Shown here: positions 46,485 through 58,873 of the stretch, one piece after another
How the letters are laid out: every line of letters starts with the position of its first letter
Numbering within the stretch: position 1 is the first letter of the stretch
Origin: Rattus norvegicus
Lineage: Eukaryota; Chordata; Mammalia; Rodentia; Muridae
DNA length: 64,000 bases
Assembly: GCF_036323735.1 (NCBI RefSeq)
Contig: NC_086037.1
Coordinates: forward strand, 58,048,002 to 58,112,001
Reading direction: 5' to 3'
Notes under the pieces: generated by a model
Seen by the model: only the letters and a program-made list of their open reading frames with translations
What the model was told of the DNA's origin: nothing
The model's database searches: none
Program-made: the position numbers and the translations under genes

Positions 46485-47224
46485 AATAAGAGAACACACA
46501 TTCTTTTTTCCTCCCTGGAGAAGCAACTATGGCCTTACCAGGAAATAGCTGCACGCTTAAGCAGTACTAACTAACATGGAAGATCCTCCTTCCATGGCAC
46601 AGGCAAAGGCACGGATCTAGATAATTCTGTCCAAACCCAGCAGTGGATGTCTAGGCCCTGTAAAGATTTAAAGTTGTCATCCCAAGGAGACTGGAAGAGA
46701 ATGTAGCCCTACCAAGATTGAAATGGCACATCCCCTGGTGAGACTCAGTCTTCTGACTGCTTGAGTTCCTTCTGATGTCCAGTAATGTTTCTTCTGTAGA
46801 AGAGAAGATTCTAGAAATAGTTTTTGTCCTCTGCATTTGTTTCTGTTTTGCCATTCAGGCCTTGAACATGGGGTCTTGAACTTACTAAGGATCCTCCCAC
46901 CAAGCTACACCCTGAGTTCTTCCTCACTGTGGTAAGCTGGAGAGGCACAAGCCTTCTTTGTTATAATAAATCTACAGCCACAATTTAAACACCATAAAAT
47001 GATGTCTCCTAAAATCATTTGCTAAGCATAAAGTTAGTACAAATAAATACAGTTTAAGTACTTCAATGTTTTTTTTTAATTACCACCATTGTAAAGAACA
47101 CTTTTGAAAACAGAATGCCAGGTTTGACAACAGGCAATCTGGGACCATGAAGGGGTTTATGGACACCTATCCCACCTTACTGAACTACTGACAGTTGATA
47201 GGTGAGTTCTAAGGAAGGGATAGC
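46485..47224. other. No gene seen; unique DNA
   Basis: No repeat or coding frame recognised. Confidence 0.5.
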
Positions 47225-47471
47225 CATTGCCTTCATTCGTATACCCACCAGGCTCCAGTGGATAATTTCAAACTTATAACCAAATGGATGGTTAAAACCA
47301 GAGGGTCACAAAACAGAGCAACAACAAGGATGAACATGAGAAGGGGGAAGAGTTGAGAATTACAGGGGTATAAAGGAGATAAGAACAAATAGGGGTTAAT
47401 GTAAACAGAATTCACCATACACATGTGTACATTTCCCAACCAACAAATTTAATCAATAAAAAATAAAAGTG
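47225..47471 (+). mobile_element. 5'-truncated old L1 3' end (tentative)
   Basis: 'gatggttaaaaccagagggtcacaaaac', 'aaggatgaacatgag', 'gttaatgtaaacagaattcaccatacacatgtg' and a final 'aacaaatttaatcaataaaaaataaa' resemble the tail of older rodent L1 elements. Confidence 0.5.
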
Positions 47472-48307
47472 ACAATGTCTGAATACAAATTTCAGTTATT
47501 TGTCTTATTTTCTATGGAATGAAGAAAGCCCTTTGTCATCATTTGATGAGCATGTTTACCACTGGTGGCTTATCATGTTGGCATCATGATTTAGGAAGAT
47601 TTTAGTCTCTCCTTCTTAAATGTGCTCAGCAACGTTCCTCAGAGTCCTTTGGGCAATTACAAAGTACTGCAGATGCATGAAGAGAAAACAAGAAAAGCTA
47701 TTAGTGTTCAGAGCTGTTGGCCACGTACATCTTTCACACGCCAGTGGAAGAATAGATTTCTTAGCACTGGAAAGGACAAGATTACTTGAAAGCTATAGAT
47801 TTATGATTAAATTAAAACTTCAAATTTCCCTGAAATCTTGTGTAATGAAAGGACTTTTGCAAATGCAGGATCTTCATGCATTAAGAACAACTTTTATTTT
47901 CTTTTCCCCATTGCTCTTTATAATGACCCTATTCTAGAACATTCTGTGGTATTGAGTTTTGAAATGGCAGTAAATGAACGAGCACCTCAAAAATCAATTC
48001 AATCAATTTCCATTCATGCAAATGCATTAACTTTTACACGGGTGGGTGTTCTTCCTTCCAAGTGGATTAGAGTCAGACTGAAGACCAATTTGGTAGAGGC
48101 TGCTCAGACTTACTTTCCAACCTCTACATATTCTCACCTCAAAACTATCCCATGAGAACTACCTGAGCACATAACTTTCCTTGTAATTTGTTTACTTAAA
48201 ATTTGTAAGCATAACATTGCTAACATGAATTATAGTAACGATCAACTCTAAATACTAATAATGAAAATATATGTTACGAAACAGGAGGAGATAAAATGTA
48301 ACATGTT
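47472..48307. other. No gene seen; unique DNA
   Basis: Two overlapping plus-strand 105-codon frames (47620-48155) in different phases have no recognisable domain. Confidence 0.5.
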
Positions 48308-48483
48308 TGGGACTGGGGAGATAGTTAAATCTGTAAAGACTATGGAACTCTGAGGACCTGAGTTCAGCTCACCTGTGTTAATGTAAAAGCCCATAACTCT
48401 ATGGCTGGGAGAGACAGAGATAGATACAGTCCTAGAGCTCCCGACCAGTCAGTCTGACCACTCAGTGATAGACCTTGTCTTAA
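48308..48483 (+). mobile_element. B3/B4-type SINE, its tail interrupted by L1
   Basis: 'tgggactggggagatagttaaatctgtaaag', 'gaggacctgagttcagctcacc' and 'tagaccttgtctta' follow the B-type order. The L1 tail starts just before where the A-tail should be. Confidence 0.6.
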
Positions 48484-48730
48484 GACCCCATAGGTAGCAA
48501 TGAATATCCTAGTAAGAGCACCAGTGGAAGGGGAAGCCCTGGGTCCTGCTAAGACTGAACCCACAGTGAACTAGTCTATGGGGGGAGGGCGGCAATGGGG
48601 GGAGGGTTGGGAGGGGAACACCCATAAGGAAGGGGAGGGGGGAGGGGGATGTTTGCCCGGAAACCGGGAAAGGGAATAACACTCGAAATGTATATAAGAA
48701 ATACTCAAGTTAATAAAAAAAAAAAAAAAA
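48484..48730 (+). mobile_element. 5'-truncated L1 3' UTR
   Basis: About 250 bp nearly identical to the reverse complement of 33061-33310. It includes 'cataggtagcaatgaat', the G-rich 17-bp repeat (one unit fewer) and 'gttaataaaaa' with a poly(A) run of about 15. Opposite strand to the large L1. Confidence 0.95.
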
Positions 48731-48785
48731 GATATAACATGAAATGCCATATTAAAAGACATCCAATGTAACCTCTGGCTTACAC

Positions 48786-48796
48786 ATACACACACA

Positions 48797-48833
<37 letters not shown>

Positions 48834-48960
48834 ACAGACACACACACGAGAGAGAGAGAGAGTCAGAGACAGACAATCAGAGACAGAGAGACAGAACAGA
48901 GAGACAGAGACAGACAGAGATGGAGAGACAGAGATGGAGAGATGGAGTTGGAGACAGACA
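48786..48960 (+). repeat. (CA)n followed by GA/GACA repeats
   Basis: CA run with CAGA interruptions to 48848, then GAGA, GACAGA and GATGGA units to about 48960. Confidence 0.92.
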
Positions 48961-49631
48961 AAGATGGAAACAGTTATTTCTTTTAGGGTACACTTCTTAT
49001 ATAAAACTGTACTTTCATTCGGAGACTCAGTTATTTTTTGTATAATGGGTTAAGAGTCTGACAAGTCATTGCATATTTTTTGTGCTCATTCATTATTATA
49101 TTCTAATGACCTCAAATTTTTCTATCTAAGCTATTTCTGCTAAGCAGCAAACCTGCTTATTGGATCAGCTTCCTCATTAACTCAGCTGAGGGTTTCCATA
49201 GTCACCTCCACGTCAACATCTCGTTCCATTCGTTATTTTCTCCTTTAGGGGACTGACCCTGATTTTATTGTTTAATGAGTGACATTAACACCTACCTTGT
49301 CAGATAATTTCAACCTCTTGGTGGTACCTGAACATTTCTTACCTCACTGTATCCAGATTTATTCTACACCCTTTGATGAATTGGCGAGAGTAATGCATTT
49401 TAACTCGGTGTTAGACCTAATTTATCTCTTCTTTTCCATTCACACTGCAACTGCCTAAATCTGGCTCGCCGCTGCTTCTCATCTGGACTCCTCAGTGACG
49501 TTCTCACAGGTCCCTGTGTCTTTTGCTCTGCCCCCTTGTCACTCTTCTTCATATGGTTTCACTGTAATCCTGGGAAAATGGACGCATGTCACACGATCTT
49601 CACTGACTCTTGGCTTAAAAGTCTTTAACTG
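48961..49631. other. No gene seen; unique DNA
   Basis: No repeat or coding frame recognised. Confidence 0.5.
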
Positions 49632-49845
49632 AGGTTAAAGAGGAGATGGCTCAGAAATTAAGAGCGCTTTCTGCACTTGCAGAAGACAAAGGCCCAGTTC
49701 CCAGCACCCATCAGCCTGTTAGTTACCATCTGTAACTCCCGTTCCAGGACATCAGGTGCCCTCTTCTGGCCTTTCATGGTACTGCACTTGCATCTTGCAC
49801 ACTAATGCATAAACGTAAACTAACGATAAGGAAGTAAAGTCTTTG
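49632..49845 (+). mobile_element. B2/B3 SINE
   Basis: 'aaagaggagatggctcagaaattaagagc', 'ggcccagttcccagcacccatc', 'accatctgtaactccc' and 'gtgccctcttctggcc'. Good match with moderate divergence. Confidence 0.88.
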
Positions 49846-51264
49846 AAAGTCCTTGATAGCTTTCTTTTAGATTTCATTGAGAAATCTTCAGGACATAAAG
49901 ACTGTGCTAATCTTGACAGAAATGAATAGGCCAATGAATCAGATTTTTCTATATACAAAATGATAGGACCTCATGGGGTTTGGTTGACTCTCGAAATTGT
50001 ACCATCATGGATGGAATTCCCCTTCCTCCCATTCCTAATATAAAGGCTTACCTGTCTTTCTACCATTATAGTGTTTTGTGTTTTCATCTTTGCTTTCCAG
50101 ATTATTATAGACCACTGAGAAGAAGTGGGTCACGGAATCTAAATATAATTTACTTTTGAAACGGCCAATTTCCAGGGATGTTGCAGACCCAGTATTCTGT
50201 ATCTCAAGGTTAATGGTTGGGAGAAGCATTTATGTAGGTGTTAGAGAGGACCTCTAACCACATTGAGATGTTCATCACACCTTTTCTATTTGGGTATCAT
50301 ATATTATAACAACCCAGATTAGCATCATAAAGAAGACAGAATAATATGAAGACATTTATTGCTTGTCTTTTGAGAGTGCTTATCTCTTGACATTTCAAAC
50401 TGTGCACATGACACTATCAAGTCTGCCTAGGCCCTCGGACTATTCCAACATATAGACTCATGAAACTCCAATGTATTTGGCTTTCTACTCACACTGCATC
50501 AGTAAACAAGGACCTGAAGTCCTCAGTGTCAATGTGCATTTCAGAAAGAAGAGAAAAGCCAGGAGATGTCTACGTTGTTTTCAACCATTAGGATTCATAA
50601 CTCCTCCTAATTCATGAGCTAGGTGCTATTAATAGTTCTATGGTAAAGTTGTGGAAACAGAGGCTAATAACATGTAACTAACTTGGAACAAAATCTTAGA
50701 AGTGGTGATTGACAGAGCTTAGATATGGACCTGGCTAGCCTGCGTAGAGGAACTCTGCTCTTGTCTGCTATACTTTCAGTGTTCACTAAATCAAGATGTC
50801 CTGTATTTAAATCTCCTGTAACTAGGCAAGGGTCAATACTAGGATCAGATCAAACTTATTACCATCCTGATGATCAAAATAATTCTAAACACACTTATGT
50901 TTATTTGTATTTTTAGTGTGCCTTGAATTTTAAGGGGTGGTGATCAAAACTCTGACAATAAATCCAGCATCTATAGAGAATAAGCATATGCTATGTGCCC
51001 ATGTAAGTCAGAGTTTCTCAGTATTAGCCCTACTAATGTTTTGGACAGAATTCTTTCCTGCGAGGGCTGTCCTGTGCACTATAATATATTTAGCAGCATC
51101 TCTTTGTTCTTCCTTCTAGAGTCCAAGTAGCCTTTCTCCTTCCCTGTCATGAGACAGAATATCTTCAGTTATTCCCGTAACCCACTAACCCATTGGGATT
51201 AGAGTAGAAAAACTGTTACTAATCAAGTACTGATCGTGAGGACTAGAAGACATGATTTAAAAAA
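49846..51264. other. No gene seen; unique DNA
   Basis: Short frames at 50725-51119 have no recognisable domain. Confidence 0.5.
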
Positions 51265-51463
51265 ATGTATGTATATATGCATATTGAGGGGTATGGATAT
51301 CTGAGTAGAGGTGCCTATGGAGGTCAAAAGAGGGGATTTGAACCTGTGGAGTTGGAGTTACAAGTTGAGAGCCATCCAATCTAGTAGCCCAGAACCAAAC
51401 TCAAGTCCTCTACAAGAGTAAAACACGACACACTCTTAATCGATGAGCAATCTCTCTAGCCAC
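51265..51463 (-). mobile_element. B3-type SINE, antisense
   Basis: 'gaggtgcctatggaggtcaaaagagggg', 'tggagttggagttacaagttgagagcc', 'aactcaagtcctctacaagag' and 'actcttaatcgatgagcaatctctctagcc' (SINE head, reverse complement). Confidence 0.82.
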
Positions 51464-51502
51464 AACATGATAGGGCTTGATATATGATTTTACTGTTCAG
51501 TT

Positions 51503-51935
51503 TCTGTTACTATAACTAAACGCTTGAGGTGGGTAATTTATAAAGAAAGGATGTCTTTACAGTTTTAGTTTGTTTTTAGAAGCTGAAAGTCAAAATAACA
51601 TGTCATGAGAGCTCATGTGGAAGAATTAATGGCACCACATAAAGGCCGATGATATGGTGGCAAGGCATGAAAGAGCAGACCCCAGGGGACATGGGAATCT
51701 AGAGCATGATAAAGGGGCATGTCTATTCTTTTATTATAATTCAGTCTTGAGAGGATAGCTAACATATCCCAGGAGATCATGCTCAATCTTGTCTAAAGGT
51801 AGTGTCTCTGAGGACATTCCCATGGGCTCTACCTACTGAAGATTCCATCATCTCTTATCTCACCACAGTAAGGGACAAGCTTCCAGAACACAGAACCTGG
51901 GGGACATACATACATATCTGAATCACAGCAGAGGT
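51503..51935 (-). mobile_element. MaLR-type LTR, antisense
   Basis: 'gttactataactaaacgcttgaggtgggtaatttataaagaaagg' is the reverse complement of the conserved 3' part of ERVL-MaLR LTRs. The rest is diverged. Confidence 0.6.
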
Positions 51936-54499
51936 GCACTGAGCTACTTTTTCATAATTATGATGAAACAAATGTACTCTCCTATAACAAAGGAGTCTTC
52001 ACATTTATATGAAAAAAGAAAAATTATCAAGAAATATAAGCAATTATACTCTAAACTGAAAAAAAACCTTTTATATTACCAGTTACGTCTATGAGTAGGG
52101 ATTTTCAGGAGTAGGTTTATCCTTCCTATTGTTTAGCCATTTGTGCGAATCAAAGAGGAGTATAATAGAATCATACTCATCGAGCAACAAAGGCTAATAG
52201 AAAGAGAAATATAAAACAAATCCTCAAGGCAAAAAGATCTGAGGAACAAAAGACCAGGTAGGATGGGATAATCACACTTCATCTTCTTTGTTTCATTAGT
52301 TCATTCAATTACACAATTATAATTCTTACTATAAGTCAGGAAGTGTCTACACTATTTTCAGGGGTTCTATTATGTTACTCTTTTCAAAACTTAGTGAGCT
52401 AGGTATTACTAATATTTCAATGTGGTGGTCTTATAGAAAAAGGGACTTATAAAGGGTAAACAATTCAAAGAAAATAGCAGAAGTAATATTTGTCAGAGCC
52501 TTATGTGGCTCAAGATAGTTTGTGTATAGGACCTCAGTTCTTATCAACGGCTTTAGTGGTATGTGCTGGATGGAATTGTCTCATGGCTACCTTCAGCTTC
52601 CATATTTAAACCCCCTACTCTGATGGATGGATATCTAGCCTGACCTAGGATATTTACGAAATGCATACTCTGAGGTGGGTCTGTGTATGAAATCTACTGG
52701 AGTGAGCTTTGTGTATGCATACTTATAGTGTAGGAAAGGGAGACAGAGGAATTGTGAGAGATCATAAAGCTATTTCATGACTTTTCTTACAGAGATTTGA
52801 ATATCCATTCACTCCAGATAGGGCATAAAAACAAACCAAATAAATAATTCTATTTAAGTCTAGCTTAGTGAGCCAGTGAGTTTACTGGGATTACTTGAAG
52901 GATTATGAATGATGGGTTACTTAAAGAAGCATATGTGGTTCAAAGACACATGTGTTTGAATAACAAAAGCCCCCCCCCCATCATGGATGATGACTTATGA
53001 ATGCCGTATCCCTACAGCTTGCAGAATGAGTGAAAGGCATCTTGGCTGATCCTAGAATCCCCTCTTCTAGTAATTATTATAAGTTATTATTATAACTTCT
53101 GAGGGGGCCCTGTGAATCTTGTTAGTTCTAGGGGCTTCCTGAAATTTTTGAGTTTTATTTATTTCCTGGCCCTTACAGGAATGTTTTCTTCCTGAGGAAA
53201 ATTTCAAGAAAGGTCTCAGCTAGTCCGACTAGATTTGAAGATAGCTGGTTCTTCAGAGTGACCCTTGAGTCTGTGGTGGAGTTTTTCTAGAAAATCTTGT
53301 ACAAAGTTCTAGGTAGGAGTTATTCACAGAAGAAAATATCATGTGAGCAAGGTAGCTCTTTCAAGACTGTAGCAATGTTTAGCGAGGGCCTTGGCTGAAA
53401 GCCATCAACTCAAAGGTCAAGTTCAATAAAATTGTTCTCTCAGAGTTTTCTGTGGTCACCAGGAAAGATAAAAAGATGCTATTTGTACAAAGCCCTAGGC
53501 CAATGGAAATGGTCAATTGGAGTGACAGGAGATGAAACAGTCATATTTGATTTCTTTGCCACTGATCTGGCCTTAAAAACATCACAACAAAACCTTAACC
53601 AGGTCATATCACTGTCCGTCCCTGCTTATGAACCTGACTTTGGGTTTGGGGGAGCAATATAGTCCACCATTGCGAAGGACCCTACATATCTAGGACTCTG
53701 GCCAAGGAAGCTTCTTCTAATGTAAAGATTCCTTCTAAAGCTGAGAAGGGCGATCTTAGCTATCCAGGCTGAAGGGCCACCTGCCATCTACTGATTCTGA
53801 CATGGAGAACTTTAACCACACAGCAGTTCAGAGACATGTATTTCAATGAGCTGAAGGGAAATCCATCAACATTGCTATTTTTAAAAAAGAACATTGCAGA
53901 GTCTCCCTCTACCACTGACTTGGTAAGTGATACATGATATTTCCATTTTGTAGCTCCATCATCTTTAACATAGGACTCCCAGCTGGCTTCAGGATGGCCT
54001 CCCATCTGTCATTCTTCAGAAGTATAATTGTCTTCCTGGAGAAAACAGGTCTCTCTTATGGGTTAATTTGATTCCATTTAGTTATTTGAATGAACCTCCT
54101 TGTCTATCAATGAGAACTCTTGAATGATTTGGTCTCTAGTATTTTCCTACTATAACAATGAATGGCCCCTCTTTGGAGACTCTTTTGGGTACTGATAGGA
54201 GTCAGGGATTAGTTCTCAAGCCTTCCTTGAAAATGTACAGAATCAGGGCCAAGATCACGAATACAAGAGGCTCACAGAGACGGCCAAATTTCTCAGTCAT
54301 TTACTTGCTTAAAATCGAAATTGCTATTTAGAAATTTATAGCCTGTTTCTCAACATATTCCACTGGCACATCAGTGGGAATGCCAAAGCTGAGACAATGA
54401 TCCCATCTGGAAATAGTGACACTGTGCTTTTTAGCTTTAGCTGACAATTTAACACAATCTAAAATCACCTGGGAAGAAAGCTTCAGTTGAGGAACTGAC
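51936..54499. other. No gene confirmed; unclassified DNA
   Basis: Contains a C run at 52971-52979. 53432-53662 has a 76-codon plus frame and 53760-54005 a minus frame, neither recognisable. The position between two LTR-like pieces leaves open decayed endogenous-retrovirus internal sequence, but I see no retroviral motif. Confidence 0.4.
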
Positions 54500-54835
54500 A
54501 CAAGACCAAATTGGTGTACGGGTGTGTCTCTCCAATTATGTTGTCAATTGATGTAGGAAGACCCAGATAGATGTGGGTGACACCATTCCATAGGCTGAAC
54601 TCTAGACTATATAAGAGTGAAGGAAGAAATCCTAACATAATCATTAGCAAGCAAACAAATACAATGGGTACGTCTTTTTCTCCCTGCTCTTAACTATGGA
54701 TAGAAAGTGACTTGTTTCAGGTTCCCGCCATGTCCTTGGTATCATGAAGTATAACCTGGGATCATAGCCAAAATAAACTTGTATATTGCTTTTGATCAAG
54801 GTGTTTTATCATGACAGAAGTGAAACCAGAAAAGA
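54500..54835 (+). mobile_element. LTR-like old repeat (tentative MaLR)
   Basis: 'gtaggaagacccagatagatgtgggtgacaccattcc', 'actatataagagtga', 'cccgccatgtcc' and 'catagccaaaataaacttg' with AATAAA. Same landmark order as 12320-12665. Confidence 0.5.
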
Positions 54836-55487
54836 AAATCACCTACTTGGTGCTGAACTATAAAAGATCACAAGGATGGTACCTGCTGTATGGCTTCCCT
54901 GAACCCAGGGATCTGCAGAAGCCTCCTTACTCCTTAATCTCCAGCTTCAGCAGACCCTACAGATGTCAGGCATACAGAGTTTGACACCATGCAGAAACAA
55001 AAGTAGAGAAGGCAGCTGAGACCAGGAATTTTACAAAACAAAAACAAAAACAAAAACAAAACAACCATTTTTTCTGAGGTCTCAGATAACAGAGCCCATG
55101 AGCCACTGTCTTCATTTGGACACCAGGAAACCTCACCAACTTTGTGCTAAAGGCTTAGAGCATCCATACCAGCCAGCACTCCACCATGAAGAATCTGTCT
55201 GGCCCCTAGAGGAGCAAACCACAAAGAAAGATACAATTCGTGTTAAATGCTTAATTTCCTTGTACAGAACTTTTGCCCCAAAAGTCATTTTTCAGCGAGT
55301 CAGCATACTGTATACTGCCAGCTAAATACCATCATTCTTATTGTAATTATTAATAATTCTCTCCGCAACTTTCACTTTTTCTAGATGGGAAGCCTATTCA
55401 TTTTGTTACTCAGTTCTTGCCTTGCTTATGTAAAAAATAGCTTAAGTTCCATTTTTTCAAAAATCTTTAGAGAAATTATTAATTTAT
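54836..55487. other. No gene seen; (CAAAAA)n patch at 55038-55063
   Basis: Unique sequence. A 75-codon frame at 55098-55325 has no recognisable domain. Confidence 0.5.
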
Positions 55488-55597
55488 AACGTAGGTTGAC
55501 TTGGAACAATGGAGCCAGGGCTAATTCAAACTAACAATCTTCTTGTCTCAACCCTCTAAATGCTAGAATTTCAGGCGTGTACTACTGTCCTTAGCAA
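55488..55597 (-). mobile_element. B1-like SINE fragment, antisense
   Basis: 'gacttggaacaatggagcc', 'tctcaaccctctaaatgctagaatttcaggcgtgtactac' read as the reverse complement of a B1 5' half. Confidence 0.6.
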
Positions 55598-55694
55598 AAG
55601 TTATGTTTTTGTTTGTTTGTTTGTTTTTAGTGCTTTCAGAGCTCCAAGTTTTGTGTAGTGTTTACTGACTCACCTATCTTCTTAGATAGCAGTG

Positions 55695-55850
55695 ACTTGA
55701 TATGCCAGGGTGGGTCGGTATCCAGTGAGAACCTCCCCTTCTCAGAGGAGAAGGAAAGAAGTTATGTGAGAGGTGGCCTGGTTGAAGAGGGGGCTGCAAT
55801 CAAAATGTAAAGTGAATAGATAAATAAATGAATGCAAAAACAGAAGTGGG
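55695..55850 (+). mobile_element. Old L1 3' end fragment (tentative)
   Basis: 'gagaacctccccttctcagaggagaagg', 'gagggggctgcaatcaaaatgtaaagtgaatagataaataaatgaatg' match the tail style of Lx-type L1. Confidence 0.55.
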
Positions 55851-56834
55851 CAGAATATGGAAAGTAGGCTGACTTCCCATCTCGGATACTTTGTAAGCTC
55901 TACAGATGCCTAGATTGGTTTGCCTTGGTATTTCTGAAAGCATTCGATCTTACTAAGTTTACCTTTAGAAGTTGAACACTTGAAATCTCTAATGGCTAAA
56001 GAGAACAGGGATTCAGTCAGTGTTTTTTACTAACTCCTGATATTTTCATTGTGTTTCATTAGTAGTAGTTTCATTGACAATGACAGTTCTATTTTGTGTA
56101 AAAAGGGCCATTCTGTGCCTTAAAGGGAAGGCATGAAAGAATACTGTTTGTTCTCGGTCACAATATGCTTTTTATAGGATGGCATAAGCTGCCCCGTCTG
56201 TCTATGGAGTAGAACAGAGAAATGGCTTCAGTGTGTAATTTATCTCTTCAGAGCATGTCCTCAGCAGAGACTGTGTTGCCACATCCAGTGAGCACATGAC
56301 TGGTTTCTTTTGATTCTTGTCATACTTTGGGTCATTAAGCAATTCACTAGGCATTTTCTCTGGGCAATAGAATATCAGGAGAACACCCTAGTTCCATTAT
56401 GTGAACATGTGAGCATGTAACTACCTCACTGAAAAGGGACAATTCAGAAGGCAGATACAAACACCATTAATGTTCTGCTGTTGGCTAATGATAGGCAACC
56501 ATTTCATTGCAAATGTCAGACACACATGCCTGCAGAATATTGTGTGTTATGTATGTGTTTAGTGACATTGGTGTTAACTGTGTGGTTATGTGGAAAGCAA
56601 CATATTTAGTTACAACATCCTTAGTTACCCAAAATTTCACAATCCTTTAAAATTCATCACTTTAAATCTCCTGTTTTTCCCCATTCTGTCTTTTAAAAAA
56701 TGCAAAACCTACTTTATGTATTTCACTTGTATCTTCCCCAAGTCTTAGAAGGTTAAAAATTATTGTTACACAAACATAAGCATAGGTTGGCTTAGGTGCA
56801 GGCTATATCAATTAGAAGTCCATGTTAAGAGACC
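55851..56834. other. No gene seen; unique DNA
   Basis: No repeat or coding frame recognised. Confidence 0.5.
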
Positions 56835-57527
56835 CATTTGAATAGGCACTAAAATTAAAAATTAATAAATGGGACTTCATGAAACTGCAAAGCTTCTGTA
56901 AGGCAATGGGCACAGTCAATAGGACAAAATGGCAACCTGCAGAATGGAAAGAGATTTTCACCAACTCCACATATGACAAAGGGCTAATATACTATATATA
57001 TGTAAAGAAACCAGATGTCAACAAACAAAGTAATCCAATTACAAAATGGAGTACAGATCTAAACAGAGAAGTCTCAATAGAGGAATCTCAAATGACTGAG
57101 AAACACTTATAGAAATGTTCACTATCCTTATCCATCTGGGAAATGGAAATCAAAACAACTCTGAGCTTCTACCCTATACCTGTCAGTAGGGCTAAGTTCA
57201 AAAATACAAGTGACAGCTCATGCTGGCAAGGATGTGGAGCATGGAGTGAAAACTTGTACAATCACTTTGGAAATCAATACTGTGGTTTCTTAGGAAATTG
57301 GAAAAAGATCTAGCTTAAGACCCAGCTATACCACTCCTGGGCATAGGCTGAAAGGATACTCCCTCCTACTACAAGGACAGTTGCTCAAATATGTTCATAG
57401 AAGCTTTATTCATAATTATCAGAAACTGAGAACAGCCTATATGTCCTTCAACTGAAGAATGAATAAAGAAATGTTAGTATATTTATACAATGGAGTATTA
57501 TTCCATTATTTACAAAATAACAAACAT

Positions 57528-57531
57528 CAGG
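57528..57531. repeat. ERV LTR target duplication, left copy
   Basis: cagg directly before the LTR; the same four bases follow it at 58068-58071. Confidence 0.75.
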
Positions 57532-57630
57532 TGAAAAGCTCTCAGGGAGAACTTTCCCTCGGGATGGAGACCCTCCAACTCCAAAGACCAGACCGAGACA
57601 CCACAGGATGCAATCAGCAAGAGGATTTGG

Positions 57631-57636
57631 TTTATT
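57631..57636 (-). terminator. LTR polyadenylation signal
   Basis: AATAAA on the minus strand within the solo LTR, downstream of its TATA box. Confidence 0.75.
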
Positions 57637-57718
57637 GTCGGGATACACAGGCACAGGCACCTGCGGGCGCTTCAGTCACTCGGGGGACTGGCACGCCCCA
57701 CGGAACCAAGGATGGGCT

Positions 57719-57725
57719 TTTTATA
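57719..57725 (-). promoter_or_regulatory. LTR TATA box
   Basis: TATAAAA on the minus strand in the context cctataaaaag; placed as expected at the end of U3. Confidence 0.75.
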
Positions 57726-58116
57726 GGATTCTGGGGAGCAGAAGCAAGCATACAGAAGCAGATGCATGGTTACAGGGATATAATTGGTGGATTCTAATGT
57801 GGCAAGGGTTTAGCCCGGGGGCAAGTTTCTTAGCTACCTTCTTGAAACATAACGGCTGACTCGGCCCCCCACCAGGGTGTGGGACCTCTCCCGGGGCTTT
57901 TCTCATTGTCAGGTGCTCAACCGCAGTCGTCCTGTTGCCAGGCCTTCAACCAAACATATCTTGCTTGGCAGCCGCTGTGTACTCAGTGTTCTAACCTTTC
58001 CCTGAACCAGTCATCTTAAGTACAGCCTTGCAAAATGGCGTTACTGCTGCTAAGCTGGGGTCTTTCACAGGGAAGTGGATGGAACTAGAAAAAAACTCAT
58101 TCTGTGTGAGGTAACC

Positions 58117-58873
58117 TGTGAAAGTAACCTTTATCTGCCTGGAGTAATTATCATCGTCCAGGCTTACTGCCTCAGTCTGCTAACCTAGGCCTAGACCTGG
58201 AAGCTTCTAGTCTCTGTACAGTCTTATCCAGGCCTAGAATGCTCTCAGCCTCTGAGACTTGCTGCTGAACAAGCTCACCCTTGCTTGTTCTTTCTGATCT
58301 CTGGCTGGCTGGTTCTACTCAGCCGTTGTGGCTCAAACTCATCTCCAGGCTGAGTGGTTCATTCTGTCTTCTCTCTGTTCCTCCTGAATTTCTCTACTTG
58401 GCCTCAAAGTAACTCTCGCAATCTGTTTTCATCTTCTGGATCCTTCTCATTCTCTGGCTCCTTCTTTTTCCCCCTCTCTCTAACCTGTTTCTGTACAACT
58501 GTCCCAGGAAAACTGCCTTCTCTCCCTCTATCTGCACAGCCCCTCAAGTAGCTCCCCTTTCCTCTCTCTTCTTGTGAGAGTTGCGCATATCCTGTTCTGT
58601 CAAATCTTTCTGTGATTCGTCACTTTGTCTGCCACTCCATTTTACATCACTTTCAAAGACAGCAGCTTCCTTCTACATTCTAACTTTACCTTCAATGTTT
58701 GAGATTAAAGGTGTGTACTGAGGTATAACTTATTCTAGCCAGAGGGATTAAAGATGTGTGCTAAGGGTTGAGCCAGTCCACAGCTAGAAACAGTTTGTTT
58801 GTTTGTTTGTTTGTTTGTTTGTTTGTTTAAATAACATAATCTTGGAGTTTACAGTATGATCAAAGATCCTGTA
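58117..58873. mobile_element. LTR-like insertion in L1, family not recognised
   Basis: 757 bp separate L1 sequence that is contiguous in other copies. Flanks gtaacc (58111-58116) and gtgacc (58874-58879) differ at one base, like a 6-bp target duplication. The inside is pyrimidine-rich (58360-58600) with two 'gagattaaaggtgtgtact / gggattaaagatgtgtgct' pieces (58700-58765) that look B1-derived, then (GTTT)n. Confidence 0.6.
58793..58828 (+). repeat. (GTTT)9 microsatellite
   Basis: Perfect GTTT run inside the insertion at 58117-58873. Confidence 0.95.

Larger units (their letters stand above)
57532..58067 (-). mobile_element. Solo LTR of a class I-type endogenous retrovirus
   Basis: 536 bp reading TGAAAG...CTTTTCA on the minus strand, with short terminal inverted repeats and a 4-bp target duplication (cagg). 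Four bases are typical of gammaretrovirus-like ERV1. On the minus strand a TATA box (TATAAAA, 57719-57725) lies about 90 bp before AATAAA (57631-57636), giving a plausible U3-R-U5 layout. There are no internal genes, so it is a recombination product of a provirus. It is distinctly GC-richer than its L1 host. Confidence 0.85.

Noticed and set aside
53432..54005. Possible endogenous retrovirus coding remnant
   Set aside because: No catalytic or zinc-binding motif could be recognised; the frames are short and unaligned in phase.
57459..57859. 112- and 83-codon plus frames
   Set aside because: They run through the antisense solo LTR and decayed L1; no retroviral or host protein is encoded.
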